From Pseudomonadales bacterium (GTDB lineage Bacteria; Pseudomonadota; Gammaproteobacteria; Pseudomonadales; Azotimanducaceae): 6,260 bases of DNA. The stretch spans positions 1 through 6,260 of the forward strand of contig JAGWBL010000066.1 of NCBI GenBank assembly GCA_021295935.1, in the 5' to 3' direction. Below the pieces are notes generated by a model that was given only the letters and a program-made list of their open reading frames with translations, was not told the origin of the DNA and ran no database searches. The translations under genes and the position numbers were made by a program. Position 1 is the stretch's first letter. Each line of letters starts with the position of its first letter. Shown here piece by piece: positions 1-5,507 of this stretch.

Positions 1-59
1 GACACGACCAGATCCATGCCCACCGTATCCAAGTCCTGTTGGTTGGAGAAGTATCTCAC

Positions 60-1262
60 CTAGCTGAAACTCGTGGCGTCCTCAACTCCGGCTTCCAGGA
101 GATCCTCAATGTCTTGGGCTGTGAGAGCGAACCGGCTGGTGAAGGCAATTCGATCCTTGATCTGGATTGAGTAGAAGTCGAACGTGATGTCGGCTTGGTC
201 CAAGCTCCAGGCAAGGCCGAGGGTCAAGTTGGTGGACGTCTCGGGAATCAATTCCTGGGCGCCCTTCTGGATCGCGACGGGGTTGGTTGGCGGCAACGTG
301 GCGATGTCCGCCAGCTTGCCGTCGGTGAACTCAGTGGTGACATTTCGGAGGTTGGCCTGGCCACCTGTCGGCACGCGAAACCCGGTGCTGAACGCACCCC
401 GAATCGCCATGTCATCGGATATCTCCATGCGTCCCGTGACCTTGCCGTCCACTGTGGTCCCGTACAGATCGTAGTTCTCGTACCTCAACGCCCCGCCGAG
501 CTTGACGGCCTCGGTGAAGTCCCCTTCCAGGTCCAAGTACATGGCTCCGGCGGCGATCGAGTTCTCTCCGGCATCGCTGAAAGGGAAGCCCGCAAACCCG
601 TTGGAGCCAATCCAGAAGCCTTGGAAGGCAAGTCCCCTCTCGCGATTGTCGATGAACCAGGAGTTGACACCCCCTTGCATGATCGTGAAGGTCTCCCTGC
701 GATACTCAATGCCTGCCGCGACGTTGAGATCCCCGTAAAACGAGGCAATATCCAGAGGCTTCGAGACTTCGGCGTTCAAGACCGTGTCGGCTTCGGCGTA
801 GGCGCCGGGCTTGTAGTCGACAGGCGTTGTCACCGGATCGCCGCCTTGCACGTAAATCAGAGACCATACCTGCGGATTGACGGTGTTGTTGATGAAGTAG
901 ACAGCTTCGCTCGTTCCGTGGACAATGCTTGCATCCCAGAACCAGCCGTTCTCGAGCGTGCCTCTGAACCCGGTTCCGATCGACTGATCCAGAACATCGC
1001 CGCCAAACTGGGGGGTGAAGCCGCCTGGCTGGCGTTCCTGCCACATGAAACAATGGTCAGGGAGGTCGCGGATGATGGAAGCGTAGTTGGCGCTGTCGTT
1101 CTGTTCGGCGAAGGCCGCGCCGGTGTTCGGGTTCCAGACCGTGCCAGGGCCACACCCTCCGAGTGCCGCATTCAGGTTGGCGACCTTCACAGTCTCGTCG
1201 CATGACCGGGCGCCTGGCGATCCAGACGGCACGACAACACCGGAACCGGGATCGAAGAGCAA
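60..1262 (-). CDS. TonB-dependent receptor barrel fragment between the two stops
   Basis: About 400 residues of barrel sequence between the two stops; the frame is already open from the codon after the TAA (1310). The first start-like codon is a TTG at 1262, with no convincing ribosome binding site, so independent translation is doubtful. Family landmarks in order: HCFMWQERQPGGFTPQFGGD, GTLENGWFWDASIVHG, INNTVNPQ, the GIEYRRE strand, DLEGDFTEAVKLGGALRYE, then TGFRVPTGGQANLRNVTTEF (relatives usually have GFRAPTPGQ), LATLPPTNP-like DIATLPPTNPVAIQKG, LTLGLAW and IQIKDRIAFTSRF. The extreme C-terminal barrel strands lie past the TAG and beyond the left edge. It lacks a signal peptide and plug, so it is best read as the middle of the broken receptor rather than a gene. 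Confidence 0.7.
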   Translation of the reverse strand: MLFDPGSGVVVPSGSPGARSCDETVKVANLNAALGGCGPGTVWNPNTGAAFAEQNDSANYASIIRDLPDHCFMWQERQPGGFTPQFGGDVLDQSIGTGFRGTLENGWFWDASIVHGTSEAVYFINNTVNPQVWSLIYVQGGDPVTTPVDYKPGAYAEADTVLNAEVSKPLDIASFYGDLNVAAGIEYRRETFTIMQGGVNSWFIDNRERGLAFQGFWIGSNGFAGFPFSDAGENSIAAGAMYLDLEGDFTEAVKLGGALRYENYDLYGTTVDGKVTGRMEISDDMAIRGAFSTGFRVPTGGQANLRNVTTEFTDGKLADIATLPPTNPVAIQKGAQELIPETSTNLTLGLAWSLDQADITFDFYSIQIKDRIAFTSRFALTAQDIEDLLEAGVEDATSFS

Positions 1263-1310
1263 GTCGCTCGGGCCGTTGAAGACGCCATTCCTTGTGTTTG
1301 GGTTTCGGAA

Positions 1311-2258
1311 TTAGAAACCTCCCTCGACGTTTCTTACTGAGCGGTTCCCCCAACCGTACCACTCGGATTCGTCGGACAGTTCGACGCCCGCGTTCGCGAA
1401 CAACTTGAAGTCACCCCTGACCTCTGGAGTTCCCCACACCATGGCATGAGGCGTTCTGACGAACTCGTTGCCAGCGTCGATGAGATCTTGGGCGTCGGAT
1501 CGCTGAACGGCTCGGTCGGTCGGGCCCACTTCCCGATACTCCATGCTGATGTTCAACCAGCCGTTCTCGCCCATTGGAGCCGGGAAGTTTGCGGCGAGCG
1601 TGTACTCACCACCATCGGTCTCGTAGGTGGAGCCGGTCTTGAATTCGAACATCCGTTCGGCATTCTTGCCTTTGAGCACGAAGTTCATGATTCCGGCAAT
1701 GGCGTCGGAGCAGTACTGTGCTGATGCTCCATCACGCAGGACTTCAAGACGCTCTATCGCGATGCCGGGTATGGAAGCAAGGTCGGGCGCCTGCGACCCG
1801 GCCGAGACCCCAGATCCAAGCAGGGCGATCACCGCACCTCGATGGCGCCGCTTGCCGTTCACGAGTACCAGCGTGGCATCAGGAGACAGTCCTCGCAGGT
1901 TGGCGGGACGCATGATCGTTGCTGCGTCGGAAATCGGCTCGGCGCTGACGTTGTAAGAAGGCACCAAGGTCGCAACCAGGCTGTCCAGATCGGAAGTGCC
2001 CTGTCGCCTGAAGTCCTCGCCGTCAATGACATCCACCGGGACGGGCGAATCAGTCTCCGACCGGCCGCGAACTCGCGATCCCACGACGGTGATCTCTTCG
2101 ATCGCGTCAGGATCTGCTTCCTCCGACCCACTTGCGTCGGCGGCCTCCTCGCCTTCCTGAGCCCACACGCTGTTGCCCAACATGCATGCGGCGGCTGCGA
2201 AGGCAATCAACGAAAGTCCGGCCCTCCACGAGGTCCAAACTGTCTGCTTGGTGTCCAT
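1311..2258 (-). CDS. TonB-dependent receptor N-terminal fragment: signal peptide, TonB box, plug domain, first strands
   Basis: This is the 315-residue product that would be made if the first stop is obeyed. Residues 1-33 form a signal peptide: basic/polar start, hydrophobic core LSLIAFAAAACML and a likely cleavage after VWA, before QE. An acidic linker (residues 35-55) precedes a TonB-box/plug start at IEEITVVGSRVRGRSE (about 53-68). The plug follows to about residue 195, with VPVDVIDGEDF, LRGLSPDATLVLVNGKRRH, RLEVLRDGASAQY and SDAIAGIMNFVLK all recognisable. Early barrel sequence then runs to the TAA after VEGGF. The normally invariant Gly in AQYGSDAIAG is Cys at residue 183 (TGC), a single-base change from GGC. 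A plug without a barrel cannot form a receptor, so this fragment is unlikely to work alone. Confidence 0.8.
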   Translation of the reverse strand: MDTKQTVWTSWRAGLSLIAFAAAACMLGNSVWAQEGEEAADASGSEEADPDAIEEITVVGSRVRGRSETDSPVPVDVIDGEDFRRQGTSDLDSLVATLVPSYNVSAEPISDAATIMRPANLRGLSPDATLVLVNGKRRHRGAVIALLGSGVSAGSQAPDLASIPGIAIERLEVLRDGASAQYCSDAIAGIMNFVLKGKNAERMFEFKTGSTYETDGGEYTLAANFPAPMGENGWLNISMEYREVGPTDRAVQRSDAQDLIDAGNEFVRTPHAMVWGTPEVRGDFKLFANAGVELSDESEWYGWGNRSVRNVEGGF

Positions 2259-2273
2259 GTCTCCCCCTTTGAT
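2259..2273 (-). promoter_or_regulatory. Ribosome binding site of the TonB-dependent receptor
   Basis: Read on the minus strand, AAAGGGGGAG sits immediately upstream of the ATG at 2258, separated by a few bases. It is a strong purine-rich Shine-Dalgarno match and fixes the start, ruling out longer in-frame starts further upstream. The initiation signal has survived while the coding frame has been broken. Confidence 0.7.
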
Positions 2274-2308
2274 GGTCGCTAACGACAACGACACGTTCAT
2301 GGTTGCGA

Positions 2309-2338
2309 ATTTTAGGACACGCGGACTCGACTCTCCAA
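2309..2338 (-). promoter_or_regulatory. Possible sigma-70 promoter of the TonB-dependent receptor
   Basis: Minus-strand hexamers TTGGAG (2333-2338) and TAAAAT (2309-2314), separated by 18 bp, resemble -35 and -10 boxes. They lie about 50 bp upstream of the receptor start. The -35 box lies inside one copy of the 12-bp direct repeat noted separately. This is a match by eye only. Confidence 0.4.
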
Positions 2339-2357
2339 ATCTGGTCGTCTCTCCAAA
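2328..2357. repeat. 12-bp direct repeat upstream of the receptor, possible operator
   Basis: CGACTCTCCAAA (2328-2339) and CGTCTCTCCAAA (2346-2357) match at 11 of 12 bases with an 18-bp period. The nearer copy overlaps the candidate -35 box of the receptor promoter, the position expected for a regulator site. No regulator gene is present in the window, so which protein might bind is unknown. Confidence 0.4.
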
Positions 2358-2588
2358 CTGGATGCCGGCAAGCAGTTTCGATGAGGCCGGTTGAGACGGA
2401 AATGGCGTTCGGCCAGACCGTCCCACCATTCGGCCAGTCGCAGTCGGAGGCGCGATGCCGGGCTTTCGATGTCTGATTGAGGCTCGCAAAATCCGGTAGG
2501 AGTCCTGCCCCAATCGGAGGGTCTCGAACCAGCGTACGCCATGCTCCGAACCGAATGAACACGAGCGGCGACGCTGTGCGTCGCGAAT

Positions 2589-2609
2589 GACGCGGCCGGT
2601 AGCCGCGTC
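2589..2609. repeat. Perfect GC-rich inverted repeat (8-bp arms, 5-base loop)
   Basis: Arms GACGCGGC (2589-2596) and GCCGCGTC (2602-2609) pair perfectly around the loop CGGTA. No T-run follows on either strand, so a simple intrinsic terminator is not supported. Confidence 0.45.
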
Positions 2610-2759
2610 CGATCACCTTGGCGGTTCGGTTCGAACTATGGCGTCATGCAGTCAATTGAAAACGCGTGACCACGTCGCTGAGGTCCTGATTGTGTTTGTC
2701 CAGCGAAGAGCGTCCAGCTCTGGACAGGGTTCGACGGCCGATCTTCCAAAGGCTCGAGA

Positions 2760-2777
2760 ATGGGCGAGAACGCCCAT
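2760..2777. repeat. Perfect hairpin (7-bp arms, AGAA loop)
   Basis: ATGGGCG (2760-2766) pairs with CGCCCAT (2771-2777) around an AGAA tetraloop. No T-run is adjacent on either strand, and no gene lies within several hundred bases. Confidence 0.4.
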
Positions 2778-3174
2778 GATCAAGATTTAGATCGGGTTCC
2801 GGTTGATTGGCGGATCGTACGACACGGCGCAGGAACGATGGAGGTCGCGAGCGAATGTGCAATCGGACACCTGCCCTGCGGGTTGCCTCGCCGCGCCTCC
2901 ACTGCCGGAAGACTGGACGATGCGAACATGCGCGCTCTTCGTATTGGACCGTTCCGAAAGTTTTCAGCGCGAGACAGAGTCCCGTTCCGAACTTCGCTAA
3001 CCTGCGTCGACTCCCGGAACCAGGGGAATCAAGATTTCCATCAGGAGCGCCAGTGGTGAAAGCACACAGCAATCCCGGCACTGCCCAAGAGATCGGATTC
3101 AAAACCGGGTGGCGCGACAGAGGCGTCTCGTTGCGGAAGAGAATGGGCAGCGTCAGCAAGCGCGTTGCCGCCGC

Positions 3175-3200
3175 AACAGGGATCAACCTCGATCCCTGTT
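3175..3200. repeat. Perfect 10-bp inverted repeat with 6-base loop upstream of ssb
   Basis: AACAGGGATC (3175-3184) pairs with GATCCCTGTT (3191-3200) around AACCTC. It overlaps a smaller alternative hairpin, GTTGC (3164-3168) with GCAAC (3173-3177), so the two cannot form together. It lies about 210 bp upstream of ssb. It could be an operator or an RNA hairpin; no T-run follows. Confidence 0.45.
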
Positions 3201-3407
3201 CGACTTCCAAGCATGGAACCGAGGCGGGCTGGGCAGTGAATGCAGGGCAGCGAAGACTCGGCTTCTGCCTACGAAATTCACACTCGGCGTTCAGATGTTG
3301 GCCGCGTCGATCGCGCGGGCATCGCGAAGAGATCCAGTAGTCTCTTTCGGCTAGGTCGTACCATTGATTGACTGAACTTGGCCAGATTTGACAGCGAGAC
3401 GGCAACC

Positions 3408-3944
3408 ATGGCCCTCAACAAGGTGATGCTGATTGGAAACTTGGGGCGCGACCCAGAAGTTCGCCAAACTCAGAGCGGCGAGCCTGTGGCAAATTTCAGC
3501 ATCGCCACGACCCGACGATGGCGCGATCGAGGTTCGGGCGAGATGAACGAACGCACGGAGTGGCACAACATCGTTTGTTTTCGCGGACTGGCGGAGATTT
3601 GTGCTGAGTACCTGAAGAAGGGATCGCAGTGCTACATCGAGGGTGAACTGCGAACACGATCCTACGAACGGGACGGGCAGACCCACTATCGCACGGAAGT
3701 TCACGCCAGAGACATGCAGATGCTGGGCAGCCGTGACGGAGCGGATGCAGGTGGTCGGGAGCCGAGAGGCGGCCCGCGCGGAAATCGCAGCCGTGACGGA
3801 GCGGATGCAGGTGGTCGGGAGCCGAGAGGCGGCCCACGCGGAAATCGCAGGCGAAGCGGCGCGGATCGTGGTAGACACGAATCTCGTCGTGCAACCAACG
3901 ACAGGGCTGACCACTCATCACCGGACGACGACTTGCCTTTTTGA
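3408..3944 (+). CDS. ssb: Single-stranded DNA-binding protein SSB with duplicated RGG-like linker
   Basis: SSB coats single-stranded DNA as a tetramer during replication, recombination and repair, and its acidic tip recruits partner enzymes. The protein has 178 residues. The OB fold covers about residues 1-107: MALNKVMLIGNLGRDPEVR, GEPVANFSIATTRRW, TEWHNIVCFRGLAEICAEYLKKGSQCYIEGELRTR and the YRTEV-MQMLG end are all classic. Residues 108-127 and 128-147 are two identical 20-residue units (SRDGADAGG then REPRGGPRGNR), and 148-163 is a third, degenerate unit. The C-terminus DDDLPF is the conserved partner-binding tip. I chose the ATG at 3408, not the TTG at 3378 in the same frame, because family proteins begin right at the MALNKV-like residues. 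The upstream SD is weak (GAGACGG). It ends in TGA and has no co-directional neighbour. Confidence 0.96.
   Translation: MALNKVMLIGNLGRDPEVRQTQSGEPVANFSIATTRRWRDRGSGEMNERTEWHNIVCFRGLAEICAEYLKKGSQCYIEGELRTRSYERDGQTHYRTEVHARDMQMLGSRDGADAGGREPRGGPRGNRSRDGADAGGREPRGGPRGNRRRSGADRGRHESRRATNDRADHSSPDDDLPF
3727..3846 (+). repeat. 60-bp tandem duplication inside ssb
   Basis: Two 60-bp units (3727-3786 and 3787-3846) differ at one base, G3776 versus A3836, which is synonymous (CCG/CCA, Pro). The first bases of the unit recur again from 3847, followed by a diverged third copy recognisable in protein as R-S-G-A-D-R-G-R-H-E-S-R. The unit is a multiple of three, so copy number can change without breaking the frame or losing the DDDLPF tip. 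Confidence 0.92.
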
Positions 3945-4022
3945 AGGCGCTTGCTGCGCACGCCCGAGATCATGGCAACGAGTCGCCAGCCACGGTCTCC
4001 TGTCCCCGGGCTCGCGAGGCGT

Positions 4023-4047
4023 TCGAGGAACAGTCCTCGACTTGTTT
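4023..4047 (+). terminator. Possible weak intrinsic terminator of ssb
   Basis: TCGAGGA (4023-4029) pairs perfectly with TCCTCGA (4034-4040) around ACAG and is followed by CTTGTTT. The T-run is interrupted and the stem only 7 bp, so this is a weak candidate about 80 bp after the ssb stop codon. Confidence 0.35.
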
Positions 4048-4104
4048 GGGAGCGTGAATTCTGTCGCCAGGTCGTTCGGAACGCAAGGTCCAGGACCCGG
4101 AGCT

Positions 4105-4144
4105 GAAGCCGTGCGGCTTCTGCCGAGCGCCAAGCGTTGGCGCT
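4105..4144 (-). terminator. Tandem hairpins just after uppP, possible terminator
   Basis: AGCGCCAA (4126-4133) pairs with TTGGCGCT (4137-4144) around GCG, beginning about 10 bases past the uppP stop codon. A second hairpin, GAAGCC (4105-4110) with GGCTTC (4115-4120) around GTGC, follows. There is no U-tract after either on the minus strand. They may end transcription, protect the mRNA 3' end, or separate the convergent ssb and uppP transcripts. Confidence 0.4.
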
Positions 4145-4154
4145 TCCTCCAAGA

Positions 4155-4949
4155 TCACATCAACCAGAGCAAGGCGATACCGAGCGCGATCCGGTAGATC
4201 ACAAATGGCAGCATGCCGATGCGCTCGACGAACCGGATGAACGCGGAGATGCATGCGAACGCAGTGAGTGCGGATATGGCGGTTGCCGGCACGATCATGC
4301 CCCAATTGAAACCGGGCTCCGCGGAGGCAGCTTCAACACCGGCCACGTAGCCGGCACCCGCAATGGCGGGTATGGACAACAACATGGCGAACCTCGCAGC
4401 CTCGGTTCGGGACACTCCGAGAAACAATGCCATGGTGATCGTGATCCCCGACCGGGAGGTTCCGGGTACAAGTGCTAGGACCTGCGCCATTCCGATGCAG
4501 GAAGCTACCCAGAGCTCCACCTGGCGCGGCCGGGTGTGGGTTCGACCGGCGTAGTCCGAAATCCCCAGCAAGACCCCAAATCCGAGCGTAGCCCAAGCCA
4601 CGACGGCAAGATCACGAAGGTGCGCTTCCACCAGGGGCTTGAGTGGCAGCCCCAGTGCCACGATAGGCACGGTGGCGACTGCAAGGGCCGCGGCGAGTCG
4701 CAAGCTCGGATCGAGAGGAGCGCCTCTCCGGTAGTGGACGGTGCCACGAAGCATGGCGGCGAGGTCCGAACGGAAGTAGAACAGCACGGCGAGCAATGTG
4801 CCAAGATGTACCGCGATGTCAAACTCGAGGCCTTGATCGGACCATCCGAGCAACAGGGACGGTAGAAGCAGGTGTGCGCTGCTGGAGATCGGCAGAAACT
4901 CCGTGAGTCCTTGCAATACTGCGAGAACTAGTAGCGACAGCAGGTCCAT
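4155..4949 (-). CDS. uppP: Undecaprenyl-diphosphate phosphatase (BacA/UppP)
   Basis: This integral inner-membrane enzyme removes a phosphate from undecaprenyl diphosphate, regenerating the lipid carrier for peptidoglycan and other surface polymers; extra copies give bacitracin resistance. At 264 residues it is of usual size. The (E/Q)xxxE motif is QGLTE (13-17), followed by FLPISSSAHL (18-27). The second signature PGTSRSGIT lies at 162-170, with the catalytic-region Arg at 166. Hydrophobic segments run through the whole chain, including 1-12, 85-103, 115-131, 147-161, 188-205 and the last ~20 residues, as expected for a multi-pass protein. It starts with ATG at 4949 with only a weak SD and ends in TGA. 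It converges with ssb and is transcribed alone. Confidence 0.96.
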   Translation of the reverse strand: MDLLSLLVLAVLQGLTEFLPISSSAHLLLPSLLLGWSDQGLEFDIAVHLGTLLAVLFYFRSDLAAMLRGTVHYRRGAPLDPSLRLAAALAVATVPIVALGLPLKPLVEAHLRDLAVVAWATLGFGVLLGISDYAGRTHTRPRQVELWVASCIGMAQVLALVPGTSRSGITITMALFLGVSRTEAARFAMLLSIPAIAGAGYVAGVEAASAEPGFNWGMIVPATAISALTAFACISAFIRFVERIGMLPFVIYRIALGIALLWLM

Positions 4950-4991
4950 CGGTGCTTTCGGTCGCTTGTGTCCAAACGTGGTTGCGGCCTG

Positions 4992-4997
4992 ATTCTA
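4992..4997 (-). promoter_or_regulatory. Possible -10 box for uppP
   Basis: On the minus strand TAGAAT (one mismatch to TATAAT) lies about 43 bp upstream of the uppP ATG. No good -35 hexamer is seen 16-18 bp further upstream, so the call is tentative. Confidence 0.3.
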
Positions 4998-4998
4998 G

Positions 4999-5271
4999 AT
5001 TGCCCCCTTCAACTGGACGGAGTCGAGACGTGTCGCATTCCCGCCAGAGATGCTCGACGTGCTCGGAGACTTGGAACTCCTCCTGATGCCTTCTTGGGCC
5101 TTGGTCTTTGGCGGGAGCTACGCCAAGCATCACATCATCGAGCCACGGCAGTTGCGCCTCGTCGAGCATCGCATGGACTGGATCCACGATATGCTGCGTG
5201 CAACGGTCAGTGATTCGTGGCAACACGTGACCACTTGTCCTCTCCGTGACCACTTGTCCTCTCTATGCTGA
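4999..5271 (+). other. Start-less coding-like frame, possible gene remnant
   Basis: This plus-strand frame is open for about 90 codons between TAG (4996) and TGA (5269-5271). Its central part reads like real protein: ESRRVAFPPEMLDVLGDLEL, then LLMPSWALVFGGSYAKHHI, and RLVEHRMDWIHDMLRATVSD. About 80% of third codon positions from 5050 on are G or C by hand count. The only conventional start near the front is ATG at 5050, with no ribosome binding site, and the last third runs through the 19-bp tandem repeat. I do not recognise the family. It could be the tail of a lost gene or a chance high-GC frame. The minus-strand frame over the same bases (4819-5253) is less coding-like. Confidence 0.3.
5226..5263. 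repeat. Perfect 19-bp tandem duplication
   Basis: CGTGACCACTTGTCCTCTC occurs twice head to tail (5226-5244 and 5245-5263) without a mismatch. It lies in the gene-poor gap between uppP and nadD. Short clustered repeats of this kind occur at ends of some insertion sequences and at regulator sites; no transposase or inverted partner is visible here. Confidence 0.85.
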
Positions 5272-5507
5272 CTCGTCCGTTGGCCGATCAGCGCGTTGAA
5301 CTGACCCGATGCCGAACCCGATTGCGGTGCCGGCGTTGCTGGTCTTTCCCAGTTCTCCGTACACCTCCTGTTCAACACGGTTGCCAATACAATTCAGCAT
5401 GTTCGGCAGGTGCTCGGAGTTGATTTAACCATTTGAAAATGCAACGACAACGGCGCTATCTCCCGCTTCGATCAAGAAGGCTGGATCCTTAGATTGGCGA
5501 CCCCCGA
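5272..5507. other. Spacer upstream of nadD with no recognised gene
   Basis: No motif-bearing frame is found. A 45-codon minus-strand frame (5263-5400, beginning MLNCIGNRVEQ and containing GTAIGFGIGSV) has an ATG but no convincing ribosome binding site and resembles nothing I know. An AT-rich patch at about 5420-5440 contains TTGATT (5420-5425) and TTGAAA (5433-5438), possible -35 boxes for nadD, but only a poor -10 (TATCTC, 5457-5462) follows. Confidence 0.4.

Larger units (their letters stand above)
1..2258 (-). pseudogene. TonB-dependent outer-membrane receptor, interrupted by two in-frame stops, 3' end outside window
   Basis: Family role: outer-membrane beta-barrel receptors import large or scarce substrates using TonB-ExbBD energy; the substrate here cannot be told. 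From the ATG at 2258 the frame reads 752 codons to the window edge, interrupted only by TAA (codon 316, 1311-1313) and TAG (codon 733, 60-62). The frame is the same on both sides of each stop. The first break lies inside the usual VEGGFYYRNPNTR-like motif: the sequence reads VEGGF-stop-FRNPNTR, so a Tyr codon probably became TAA by one base. After the TAG the frame continues as VRYFSNQQDLDTVGMDLVV, matching the RYFTNDFDT-x-GIDLV stretch of relatives, where CAG to TAG is a simple explanation. No indel is visible. The start is set by the SD-like AAAGGGGGAG a few bases upstream and the signal peptide right after it. Most likely a recent pseudogene; readthrough, recoding or sequence error are alternatives. 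Confidence 0.85.
2358..3407. other. Gene-free region of about 1 kb with scattered perfect hairpins
   Basis: Open frames exist on both strands here (for example minus 2644-3405 and plus 2807-3340), but their translations are rich in Arg, Ser, Pro and Cys, lack hydrophobic patterning or any family motif, and have no credible ribosome binding sites. I could not find a tRNA, rRNA, tmRNA, RNase P or 6S signature. What can be seen are perfect inverted repeats at 2589-2609, 2712-2725, 2760-2777 and 3175-3200. The region may be a decayed gene, an untranslated leader for ssb, or may encode structured RNA. None of these is shown by the sequence alone. Confidence 0.5.

Noticed and set aside
195..1205. 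Plus-strand open frame of 336 codons opposite the receptor
   Set aside because: It is antisense to well-matched receptor barrel sequence, and its translation has no family motif. It is a high-GC shadow frame.
2618..2640. GGTTCGAAC resembling a tRNA T-loop
   Set aside because: No matching acceptor or anticodon stem around it and no CCA.
2700..2780. tmRNA-like words (GGTTCGACGG) near hairpins
   Set aside because: No tmRNA acceptor stem, no tag frame and no CCA end. The resemblance is limited to a few bases.
2644..3405. Minus-strand open frame of 253 codons in the gene-free region
   Set aside because: Composition is rich in Arg, Ser, Pro and Cys, there is no hydrophobic or motif pattern, and no ribosome binding site. 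A competing plus-strand frame covers most of it.
3643..4197. Plus-strand open frame overlapping ssb in another frame
   Set aside because: Its repeats are the ssb duplication read out of frame. It continues into the convergent gap with no motif.
4819..5253. Minus-strand frame of 144 codons upstream of and into uppP
   Set aside because: It overlaps the start of the well-supported uppP in another frame, and its third-position bias is weaker than the opposite-strand frame.
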